A DNA stretch of 23,103 nt from an uncultured Eubacteriales bacterium (GTDB lineage: Bacteria > Bacillota > Clostridia > Oscillospirales > Oscillospiraceae), in the NCBI GenBank assembly GCA_900549865.1, contig URPU01000033.1, positions 1 through 23,103 on the forward strand. The letters are read 5' to 3'. Position numbers and translations under genes: made by a program. The stretch's first letter is position 1. Each line of letters opens with the position of its first letter. The notes beneath the pieces are model-generated. The model was not told the DNA's origin. It saw only the letters and a list, made by a program, of their open reading frames with translations, and ran no database searches. Below, piece after piece: positions 1-6,215 of the stretch.

Positions 1-4
1 ATTT

Positions 5-16
5 CTTAGTACTAAG
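5..16. other. Short AT-rich palindrome at the left edge
   Basis: A perfect 12-bp palindrome (CTTAGTACTAAG) is followed by a looser inverted repeat, AAGTAT ... ATACTT, at about 14-31. The stretch is AT-rich compared with the flanking genes and lies beyond the 3' end of the ArsR-family gene. It could be the operator or promoter region of a gene to the left of the window, or the end of the metal operon transcript. There is no U-tract that would mark it as a terminator. Nothing more can be said without the adjoining sequence. Confidence 0.25.
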
Positions 17-94
17 TATTTTACCATACTTGTCTAACAAATGGGGTGCTATTCAAACGGCCGGGGGATATCTTTAGTCTGTTCAGAATTTATT

Positions 95-457
95 TTATTC
101 CGTGATGTGATCCATGCCCTGACTCACTATGGTGCGCACGTGGTCGTCGGCGAGGGAGTAAAACACACTTCGCCCGTCGCGGCGGCTTTTGATAAGCTTT
201 GCCTGCTTGAGTATCTTAAGCTGGTGCGACACCGCGGACACGGTCATATTCAGCGCCGCTGCAAGGTCGCACACGCACACTTCCGCCTCGAAGAGAACGA
301 ATAGGATGCGTATGCGCGTGGAATCGCCAAAAACCTTGAACAGCTCAGCCAGGTCGTAAAGCTGCTCCTCGGCGGGCAGCGTGCTGCGCACGATGCCCAG
401 AAGATCCTCGTGGATCTCGCTGCTGTCGCAGCATTCTATTTCCCTGTCGTTCTCCAT
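95..457 (-). CDS. ArsR/SmtB-family metal-sensing repressor
   Basis: 120-residue winged-helix repressor, the usual SmtB/CzrA/CadC size. The DNA-binding helix region is around residues 66-90 (LAAALNMTVSAVSHQLKILK), with the wing at SRRDGRSVFYSL. Two metal-site signatures are visible. An EVCVCDL motif (C61, C63) matches the alpha3 thiolate site of CadC/ArsR-type sensors, with Cys9-Cys10 near the N terminus as possible extra ligands. A complete alpha5 site, D104-x-H106-x10-H117-x2-E120, matches the zinc site of SmtB-type sensors; E120 is the last residue. The start has AGGAGG six bases upstream. The gene is last in the operon after the ATPase (12-base gap), so it probably represses its own transcription and is released by Zn, Cd or Pb. 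Family assignment is firm; the metal is inferred. Confidence 0.93.
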   Translation of the reverse strand: MENDREIECCDSSEIHEDLLGIVRSTLPAEEQLYDLAELFKVFGDSTRIRILFVLFEAEVCVCDLAAALNMTVSAVSHQLKILKQAKLIKSRRDGRSVFYSLADDHVRTIVSQGMDHITE

Positions 458-469
458 GACTTCCTCCTG

Positions 470-2338
470 TCAGAGCTTTTTCACGTTCAGCGCCCTTATG
501 GCGTTGAGAACGGCTATCACCATCACGCCGACGTCGGCGAATATTGCCACCCACATGTTCGCAATGCCCACCGCGCCCAGCGCCAGACACACCAGCTTCA
601 CGCCGATGGCAAAGTAAATGTTTTCGTAAACTATGCGCAGGCACTTGCGCGATATGCGTATCGCCTTTGCAATCTTGAGAGGGCTGTCGTCCATCAGCAC
701 AACGTCTGACGCCTCTATCGCCGCGTCAGAGCCGAGTGCGCCCATCGCAATGCCCACGTCGGCGCGCGAGAGCACGGGGGCGTCGTTTATGCCGTCGCCC
801 ACGAAGGCCAGCATTTCGCCGGGCTGCTTTTTGGCAAGCAGCTCCTCCACCTTGCGCACCTTATCCTCGGGCAGAAGCTGGCTGAAAACGGAGTCTATGC
901 CAAGCTCCTTCGCCACGCTCTGCGCGACCTTGTCGCTGTCACCGGTGAGCATGACGGTCTCCTTCACGCCGACGCGCTTGAGCGCGCTGATGGCGTCCTT
1001 CGCGTCGGGCTTCACCACGTCGCAGATGAGGATATGCCCGCAGTACTTGCCGTCTATCGCCACATGCACCACCGTGCCGACGTGGCCGCATTCCGTGAAT
1101 TCAATGCCGAGCTGCTCCATCAGCCGGTGGTTGCCCGCGGCGACGTCGTGCCCGTCCACCTTCGCCGTGACGCCGTGGCCGCTTATCTCCTGCACGTCGC
1201 TCACGCGGCTTTTGTCAAGCGGCGTCTTGCATGCGCGCTGCAGGCTGAGGCTTATGGGGTGGGTGGAATAGCTTTCGGCGAGGGCTGCGTACTCAAGCAG
1301 CTTTTCGTCCTCAATAACGCTGTGGTGTATCCCGGCGACCTCGAACACGCCCTGTGTCATCGTGCCGGTCTTGTCAAAGACGACATACTTGACCTTGGAC
1401 AGCGTCTCCATGTAGTTTGAGCCCTTTACCAGCACACCGGCATTGCTTGCCCCGCCGATACCGGCGAAGAAGCTGAGCGGGATGCTGATGACGAGCGCGC
1501 ACGGGCAGCTTATGACAAGGAAGGTCAGCGCCCTGTATATCCACGTGCTGAAGTTCGCGGCGTTGCCCGCGATGAGGTTCACCACCGGCGGGATTATGGC
1601 CAGCGCCAGCGCGCTGTAACACACGGCGGGCGTGTATATGCGCGCAAATTTCGAGATGAACGCCTCGCTCTTCGACTTGCGGGAGCTTGCGTTCTCGACA
1701 AGCTCCAGTATCTTCGATGCTGTGGACTCGCCGAATTCCTTCGTCGTCTTTATCTTGAGAAGACCCGTCTCGTTGATGCAGCCGCTTACGACCTCATCTC
1801 CGAGAGAGACATTGCGCGGCATACTCTCGCCGGTCAGTGCGGCAGTGTTCAGTGTGCTCGTTCCCTCGACGATAACGCCGTCAATGGGTATCTTCTCGCC
1901 CGGCTGCACGACGATGACCGTGCCAATGGCGATCTCATCCGGGTCGTGCCGGACAAGCTGGCCATTTTCGTCCTCAATATTGGCGTAGTCGGGGCGGATG
2001 TCCATGAGTTGGCCAATGCTGCGGCGGCTCTTGCCGACGGCGATGTTCTCAAAAAGCTCGCCTATCTGGTAGAACACCATGACGGAGACGCCCTCGCGGA
2101 AGTCGCCCAGCGCTATCGCGCCTATCGTGGCGACGGCCATAAGGAAGTTCTCGTCGAAGGGCTGGCGGTTCTTTATGCCCTTCACGGCCTTCACCAGCGT
2201 CTCATAGCCGATTATCAGATAGGGGATAAGGTACAGCGCGAACTTGAGCCACCCGTCCACGGGCGCAAGCTCCAGCGCTATGACCAGAACCACCGCCGCG
2301 ATTATCCTGTACAGCAGCTTCTTTTGTTTCTTGTTCAT
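470..2338 (-). CDS. cadA: P1B-2-type Zn/Cd/Pb-exporting ATPase
   Basis: 622-residue heavy-metal P-type ATPase that would pump divalent soft metals out of the cytoplasm. Motifs in order: TGES (169-172, actuator), CPC (278-280, membrane metal site), DKTGT (322-326; D322 is phosphorylated), the HP dipeptide at 360-361 and GDGINDA (514-520). The last membrane segments carry N573-x7-K581 and D602-x-G604, the signature of the P1B-2 subgroup that moves Zn, Cd and Pb. The N terminus starts almost directly with a membrane helix (about residue 9), so the cytosolic HMA domain common in CadA/ZntA is absent; a separate HMA protein is encoded just upstream. The start has GGAGG/GAGGA before ATG. It lies second in the operon, 31 bases after the HMA gene and 12 before the repressor gene. 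The symbol is by function; zntA would serve equally. Confidence 0.95.
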   Translation of the reverse strand: MNKKQKKLLYRIIAAVVLVIALELAPVDGWLKFALYLIPYLIIGYETLVKAVKGIKNRQPFDENFLMAVATIGAIALGDFREGVSVMVFYQIGELFENIAVGKSRRSIGQLMDIRPDYANIEDENGQLVRHDPDEIAIGTVIVVQPGEKIPIDGVIVEGTSTLNTAALTGESMPRNVSLGDEVVSGCINETGLLKIKTTKEFGESTASKILELVENASSRKSKSEAFISKFARIYTPAVCYSALALAIIPPVVNLIAGNAANFSTWIYRALTFLVISCPCALVISIPLSFFAGIGGASNAGVLVKGSNYMETLSKVKYVVFDKTGTMTQGVFEVAGIHHSVIEDEKLLEYAALAESYSTHPISLSLQRACKTPLDKSRVSDVQEISGHGVTAKVDGHDVAAGNHRLMEQLGIEFTECGHVGTVVHVAIDGKYCGHILICDVVKPDAKDAISALKRVGVKETVMLTGDSDKVAQSVAKELGIDSVFSQLLPEDKVRKVEELLAKKQPGEMLAFVGDGINDAPVLSRADVGIAMGALGSDAAIEASDVVLMDDSPLKIAKAIRISRKCLRIVYENIYFAIGVKLVCLALGAVGIANMWVAIFADVGVMVIAVLNAIRALNVKKL

Positions 2339-2369
2339 GTCCTCGCCTCCGGTGCGCTCTATTTATGCC

Positions 2370-2588
2370 TCAGAAAAAGATCTCGCAGTCGTCCTCAACG
2401 CGCTTGCAGTTTTTAAGCACGTCCTTCATGACTGCCTTGACGTCTGCGCCGTCCTCAAATTCCACGGTCATTTTAAGGGCCATGAAGTTCACGACAGCGT
2501 CCTTCACACCGGCGGTCTCCTTTGCGGCCTGCTCCATCTTGTTGGCGCAGTTTGCGCAGTCAACGTCTATCATGTAGGTCTTTTTCAT
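2370..2588 (-). CDS. Free-standing HMA-domain metal-binding protein
   Basis: 72-residue protein consisting of one heavy-metal-associated domain. The metal loop is CANC (C11, C14) after MIDVD, in the usual place after the first beta strand, and the predicted beta-alpha-beta-beta-alpha-beta pattern fills the chain. The C terminus is acidic with an extra Cys and two Phe (DDCEIFF). AAGGAGA lies nine bases before ATG. It is the first gene of the metal operon and precedes an ATPase that lacks its own HMA domain, so it most likely acts in trans as a metal donor or sensor domain for that pump. It could also be a CopZ-like copper chaperone by fold alone, but the Zn/Cd-type pump and ArsR-type regulator argue against copper. 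The fold is clear; the partner is inferred. Confidence 0.9.
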   Translation of the reverse strand: MKKTYMIDVDCANCANKMEQAAKETAGVKDAVVNFMALKMTVEFEDGADVKAVMKDVLKNCKRVEDDCEIFF

Positions 2589-2617
2589 TTTCAGCGTCTC
2601 CTTGTATTATTCAACAT

Positions 2618-2633
2618 TTGAACAATCATTCAA
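2618..2633. promoter_or_regulatory. Likely ArsR/SmtB-family operator
   Basis: TTGAACAATCATTCAA is an imperfect inverted repeat with 5-bp arms, and its core TGAACA-N4-TTCA matches the known SmtB-family operator pattern. A third half-site, TTCAA at 2610-2614, makes a second inverted repeat (TTCAA-cat-TTGAA). The site lies just downstream of the expected transcription start of the minus-strand promoter at 2646-2674, so a bound repressor would block the operon that encodes the ArsR-family protein. Binding is inferred from position and sequence. Confidence 0.75.
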
Positions 2634-2645
2634 CTGCTCAATCGC

Positions 2646-2674
2646 ATTATATGCCTGCCCTCATTATATGTCAA
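2646..2674 (-). promoter_or_regulatory. Promoter of the metal efflux operon
   Basis: On the minus strand TTGACA (2674-2669) and TATAAT (2651-2646) are both perfect matches to the sigma-A consensus and are separated by 17 bases. Transcription should start near 2640, leaving about 50 bases of leader before the HMA gene. A perfect promoter combined with an operator overlapping the first transcribed bases is typical of a tightly repressed, strongly inducible resistance operon. Confidence 0.85.
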
Positions 2675-2687
2675 TAGGGCAAATAAA

Positions 2688-2711
2688 ATAATTCGCGAAA
2701 TAATTTGCGAA
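2688..2711. repeat. Tandem 12-bp repeat upstream of the metal promoter
   Basis: Two adjacent 12-base units, ATAATTCGCGAA and ATAATTTGCGAA, differ by one C/T transition. The first contains the palindrome TTCGCGAA. They sit 14 bases upstream of the -35 box of the metal operon and next to the T-tract of a terminator facing the same way. They could be a second regulator site or an AT-rich upstream promoter element; they could also be chance repetition in AT-rich DNA. Confidence 0.4.
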
Positions 2712-2747
2712 AAAAGAAAAAACCGGCGGCTTTTTGCAAAGCCGCCG
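2710..2747 (-). terminator. Rho-independent terminator, minus strand
   Basis: A perfect 10-bp stem (CGGCGGCTTT / AAAGCCGCCG, 2724-2747) with loop TTGC is followed on the minus strand by GG and a T-rich run read from 2722 to 2710. This is a strong intrinsic terminator for transcripts coming from the right (the lipoprotein gene, or originally dut). It insulates the metal operon promoter. The same 24-base core recurs at 7557-7580, so it belongs to the duplicated dut downstream region. Confidence 0.8.
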
Positions 2748-2847
2748 CTTGTGTGTCAATATTTCCGTGGGGGCAAAGCATTGCCGGGCGCTTTACGCCG
2801 CAATGTGAAGAAACATGCCTGCACCCATTGCCTCCATTGCAGAAGGC

Positions 2848-2872
2848 GGCGAAAATTCCCAGAATTTTCGCC
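2848..2872. other. Perfect hairpin after the dut remnant
   Basis: GGCGAAAATTC and its exact complement GAATTTTCGCC flank a 3-base spacer (CCA), giving an 11-bp stem nine bases beyond the stop codon of the dut remnant. There is no U-tract on either strand, so it is not a classic terminator; it may protect mRNA 3' ends. The right-hand copy of this region (about 7640-7658) keeps only part of the stem. Confidence 0.5.
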
Positions 2873-2881
2873 AAAGGGATT

Positions 2882-3015
2882 TTATTTCCCAGTGCTGCCG
2901 AAGCCGCCTGCGCCGCGCGCTGTCACGTCAAGCTCCTGCGCCTCCTGAAAGTCAAGCTCAAGATATGGTATCACGACAAGCTGCGCTATCCTGTCGCCGG
3001 GGCATATCTCGCGCG
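2882..3015 (-). pseudogene. dut: 5'-truncated dut remnant
   Basis: This segment encodes only the last 42 residues of dUTPase (from EICPGDRIAQLVV, motif 4, to the glycine-rich motif 5 RGAGGFGSTGK) and its TAA stop. It aligns without gaps to the 3' end of the intact dut at 7668-7801, with four differences by eye: 2909, 2921, 2966 and 3013. The first three are T/C changes at third codon positions and are silent; only 3013, at the break point, changes a residue (Cys to Arg). Upstream of 3015 the similarity stops abruptly and no start codon or dUTPase motifs 1-3 are present. The gapless match extends downstream to about 2868. The silent pattern suggests it diverged as part of a working gene before being cut off, not by decay in place. 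Confidence 0.9.
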
Positions 3016-3140
3016 AATGCCGCTTTTGAAGATGGCGTAGTTTTTCAATGTACTACGCTGGACTTTGATAATCTCATTTTTTGCCGTGCGTGTCTCTTTC
3101 CGCCTTACGCCCGGTAGACTGCGGATATGTGAAACGCGCG

Positions 3141-5258
3141 TCAGCCGCGCTGCTCCGACATAAAAATATTCAGCTTGCTCTGCGTTGTCTCCAGCGCACT
3201 GCCAAGCTCGACTGCTCCGCTGAAATATCCCTTGAGACCGTCAGTGATAATACCGGCTGTTGCGGTCTGGGTGTAGCCCATTACTGTACCGTTTGCAATC
3301 ATGTAATTGACCTCGGACACCTGATTTTCAGACAGGCAGGAGTTCAGCACAGTGTTCAGAGCCTCACGGCTGATGGGCAGACCGATTTTCCTGTCGGCAT
3401 AGCGCTTGACCTGCCAGTCGCTTGTCAGCAATGTCCGCAGGAATCCCCATGCTCTCTCCACGTCCGTGCAGCTTCGGGGAATCATATAGCAATCCCGCGG
3501 TGCGCAGGCGAGCTTTGTGAAATTGTCTCCGCCGTTACGCCCATCGAAATATGCAATTGCGTTTTCACTGTTTTTCTCCAACACGTCTATGTCATCAACG
3601 CCGCCAAGCTCTTTCCATTGCAGCACCTCGGAAAAGCGGAGGTTTTCAAGGTCGGTCTCATTCTCAAACGAAAACTCCAGCGGGCAGGCATCGCACAGCG
3701 CTATAAGACCGCGCACGTGTTCGTTGTCCAGAATATAGTTGCCATCCGCTTCATTGTATGCGCTTGTCAACACGCCCGGTGCCATGCAGTCAAGAAGGTG
3801 CTCCTTGGTGTAAAAGCTGTCGAACAAAGGTCCATCGTAGCCCGCGGCAGCCAAGGCGGCGGGAAGCCCGGCAAGCGTCAGTGCACAGCCGCTCTGCACA
3901 GGCAAGCCCATTTCTTGCAGCGTTCCGATTATGAAGCCGCCCCATATTACGTTCAGCGCGCCACGGCTTTCAAGCCCGGTGAGTATTTCCGGCACGAAGT
4001 CCTCCCTGTTCAGAGCGCCGTCCGCGTCTATCAGCGGGTAAAGATCTACAAAGCCGGACTGTGGGTTTATCTGCCCATCGCTCACGACGAGATCAAAGCT
4101 CTTCCCGGAGCTCAAATCCGTCAGAAGTCGGTTTAATCCTGCCTCATCGCTCCCGTAATCTACGCACTCAACCCTGTACTCCGGGCTATGCCGGTCAAAC
4201 TGCATGGTCACGGTATCCATTGTCTCGGTGGCTTGCCCGTAAAATGCTACGGTTATCAGTGTCCGGTCATCTGTTTTCTGCCGGATGCTCATACATACAA
4301 TTTCCGCCGATGAATCAGGCACGGCGAGGAATACGCCCTCATCCACCTCGCATATGCACTTATACTTGTACCCATAGTCGAGCGTCAGACTGTACCAGTC
4401 CAGAATTGACGTGTACTGCATATCGGTGTCTATGCTGAATATATTTTTGCCATCGTTTATCAGTCCGCCGCCGGTAAGGCTCTGCACATGGGAAACGTTT
4501 GGCGCAAGCTCAAGTGTGTCTGAAACTTTGATCAATGAAGCGGAAGAAGCATCGGCAATATAGATGCCCGGGAATTGTGAGCGGTAGTCCAGCGCCTGTA
4601 TATAGAGCCTCCCGCCAATTACTGTGGGTGTACAGAGATCCATTTCGTAGTCCGCAATGTGCCCGGCAAGCTCACCGCCTTTGGTATAAGCCATTAAATT
4701 ATGTGTTCCGTATACCCAGAATTGCCCGCCTTCTGCGGCAGCAATGCCGGAGAGCAGGTCGTCCATCGGGAAGTCTATATCTATTTTGTTGGCAATATTG
4801 CCATAGCCGTCAAATACAAATGCAACGTATGCGTCATATGTACTTCCGTCCTCGGACGGCTTGCCGGTGACGACATATATATGCTCCGCATCGGAGGCGA
4901 TGCCCAGCGCACGTATGCTTCCGCTGTCCGGCAGCGAAATTGTCTTGCTTCCGTCAAAACGCACCGCACCGTCGTCGTTCTCGTAGTCAATCGTGCAGAA
5001 AAGCGCGTTTTCATCTCCGTTGCCGCAGACATAAATGTGGTCGCGGCTCACAGCAATATCGGTGACCTTACTGTTCGTTCCAAAGGGGAAAACGCTCGTC
5101 CGGTCAAGGTATTTATATGCTTCTCCGCCACTCGTTGTGACGCCGCTGTTTGCCTCCAAAGCCGCAGCGGCGGCCGGCGTAGGCTCTGCCGGGTTTGCAC
5201 CGCAGGCGCACAGCCCCAGCAGCATGGCGGCGAGCAGAATGTAAATTGCCCGTTTCAT
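3141..5258 (-). CDS. Lipoprotein: propeller-like region plus solute-binding domain
   Basis: 705 residues from the ATG at 5258, chosen over an upstream in-frame start because AGGAGG lies eight bases before it and a lipoprotein signal follows at once (MKRAIYILLAAMLLGLCAC; lipid-bearing Cys19). After an Ala/Pro-rich linker, residues about 50-325 form repeated short beta-strand units with propeller-like features (e.g. VTDIAVSRDHIYVCG, IRALGIASDAEHIYVV). From about 335 the chain resembles family 1 extracellular solute-binding proteins (FDRHSPEYRVECVDYG, then DLVVSDG and a C-terminal helical part). It should sit on the outer face of the membrane and bind a ligand, perhaps a sugar or peptide. No ABC permease genes are nearby, and it is divergent from a two-component system, so it may be a ligand-binding co-sensor or a target of that system. 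Fold assignment is by pattern only. Confidence 0.75.
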   Translation of the reverse strand: MKRAIYILLAAMLLGLCACGANPAEPTPAAAAALEANSGVTTSGGEAYKYLDRTSVFPFGTNSKVTDIAVSRDHIYVCGNGDENALFCTIDYENDDGAVRFDGSKTISLPDSGSIRALGIASDAEHIYVVTGKPSEDGSTYDAYVAFVFDGYGNIANKIDIDFPMDDLLSGIAAAEGGQFWVYGTHNLMAYTKGGELAGHIADYEMDLCTPTVIGGRLYIQALDYRSQFPGIYIADASSASLIKVSDTLELAPNVSHVQSLTGGGLINDGKNIFSIDTDMQYTSILDWYSLTLDYGYKYKCICEVDEGVFLAVPDSSAEIVCMSIRQKTDDRTLITVAFYGQATETMDTVTMQFDRHSPEYRVECVDYGSDEAGLNRLLTDLSSGKSFDLVVSDGQINPQSGFVDLYPLIDADGALNREDFVPEILTGLESRGALNVIWGGFIIGTLQEMGLPVQSGCALTLAGLPAALAAAGYDGPLFDSFYTKEHLLDCMAPGVLTSAYNEADGNYILDNEHVRGLIALCDACPLEFSFENETDLENLRFSEVLQWKELGGVDDIDVLEKNSENAIAYFDGRNGGDNFTKLACAPRDCYMIPRSCTDVERAWGFLRTLLTSDWQVKRYADRKIGLPISREALNTVLNSCLSENQVSEVNYMIANGTVMGYTQTATAGIITDGLKGYFSGAVELGSALETTQSKLNIFMSEQRG

Positions 5259-5287
5259 ATTTTGGCCTCCTTTGTGTTGATGTAAAA

Positions 5288-5317
5288 GTAACGCCACCAT
5301 TTTAGATGTGGCGTTAC
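5288..5317. promoter_or_regulatory. Perfect 10-bp inverted repeat before the lipoprotein gene
   Basis: GTAACGCCAC and its exact complement GTGGCGTTAC are separated by ten bases, 30 bases upstream of the lipoprotein start codon. On the minus strand the hairpin is followed by TTTTAC, so it could act as a leader attenuator. As DNA it could be a dimeric regulator site controlling the lipoprotein gene. It is the only strong symmetry in the divergent intergenic region (5259-5507). Confidence 0.55.
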
Positions 5318-5414
5318 AGTGCCTAAATACTTACGCTTTTATTAGAATGCTATCAGATTTATTTTGAAACATCAATAACTGCGGCACGAACGACAGATTT
5401 TCGTGTACAAACGG

Positions 5415-5443
5415 TTGAAAGTTCAAAAATATTGTTGTAAAAT
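5415..5443 (+). promoter_or_regulatory. Predicted promoter of the two-component operon
   Basis: TTGAAA (5415-5420) and TAAAAT (5438-5443) are spaced by 17 bases, each one mismatch from consensus. Transcription would begin near 5450, about 58 bases before the response regulator start. A small inverted repeat, AATCA-N6-TGATT, lies at about 5465-5480 in the leader. No equally good promoter was found for the divergent lipoprotein gene. Confidence 0.6.
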
Positions 5444-5507
5444 ACCAGTAACCTCATGTTGGAAATCATTGAAGTGATTGGACAGACAAGCAGGAAAGGA
5501 CGGATAA

Positions 5508-6215
5508 ATGAAAATAGCGGTTTGCGATGATGACGAAAGCGACTTGCAGCTGATGCTGTCATATTGCCGGCAATATGCTCCCAACACGCAAACAGTCGCG
5601 TTCAGGGACGGGGAGACGCTCCTTGCTGCGTTCAAAAGTGATTTTTTCGATTTAGTCTTTTTGGATATTGAAATGGGCCATCCGGATGGCTTGGAGGTTG
5701 GAAGCCTGCTTGTTAACGCATCTCATAAGCCGGTCATTGTTTTTACTACGCATAGCTTGAATTATGCCGTCCGAGGATACGGAATTGCGTTGAGGTATTT
5801 ACACAAGCCAATTTCTTATGACACTTTCTCGGATGTCATGAAGCTTGCGCTGGAACAAATACTGCCTCAAAAAATAAAGCTTTATTCAAATGGCGTACAG
5901 ATGGTTTTATCTGTTCAAAACATTCTATACTTCGAGGCCTTGCGCCATCAGCTTATTGCTCATTTAACCGATGGAAAAACAATAACTGTACGCGATACTC
6001 TCACGGATACGATTGACAGAGTACCGCACCGCGCATTTGTCCAACCACATAAGAGTTATTATATAAACATGGATTACATAGATCGTTTAACTCAACAGGC
6101 TATTACAATGACAAATGGAGACGTTATCCCTGTTGGCCGAAGCAAAAAAACGGAGTTTCTTCTTCGATTTAACGAGTATATGAGAGGAAATAGCTCAAAT
6201 GAATATCTGGATTGA
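5508..6215 (+). CDS. LytTR-family response regulator (AgrA-like)
   Basis: 235 residues, the normal length for the family. The receiver domain (1-115) has the acidic pocket at D7-D9, the phosphorylated Asp at D53 (LVFLDIEM), a conserved Thr near residue 80 and Lys at K100 (HKP). A LytTR DNA-binding domain follows (about 130-230), with ILYFEALRHQLIAHL and the typical FVQPHKSYYINMDYI stretch. AGGAAAGGA lies seven bases before the ATG. It overlaps the sensor kinase gene by 17 bases, so the two are translationally coupled and form a pair. LytTR proteins bind paired short direct repeats; likely targets are the intergenic region upstream and the divergent lipoprotein gene. The DNA is visibly more AT-rich than the metal and polysaccharide genes, suggesting a different origin. 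Confidence 0.93.
   Translation: MKIAVCDDDESDLQLMLSYCRQYAPNTQTVAFRDGETLLAAFKSDFFDLVFLDIEMGHPDGLEVGSLLVNASHKPVIVFTTHSLNYAVRGYGIALRYLHKPISYDTFSDVMKLALEQILPQKIKLYSNGVQMVLSVQNILYFEALRHQLIAHLTDGKTITVRDTLTDTIDRVPHRAFVQPHKSYYINMDYIDRLTQQAITMTNGDVIPVGRSKKTEFLLRFNEYMRGNSSNEYLD

Noticed and set aside
3016..3140. Short stretch with the inverted repeat GCGTAGT ... ACTACGC (about 3034-3057), considered as a transposon end or attachment site
   Set aside because: The arms are only 7 bp, no matching copy was found at the other end of the insert, and no transposase or integrase gene is present.
3081..4136. 351-codon plus-strand frame across the lipoprotein gene
   Set aside because: It is antisense to a well-supported lipoprotein with signal peptide and ribosome binding site, and shows no recognisable domain.
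5456..5530. 24-codon frame (MLEIIEVIGQ...) just after the predicted promoter of the two-component operon, considered as a signal peptide gene
   Set aside because: It has no ribosome binding site, would start almost at the transcript 5' end, overlaps the regulator start in another frame, and has no AgrD-like or leader features.
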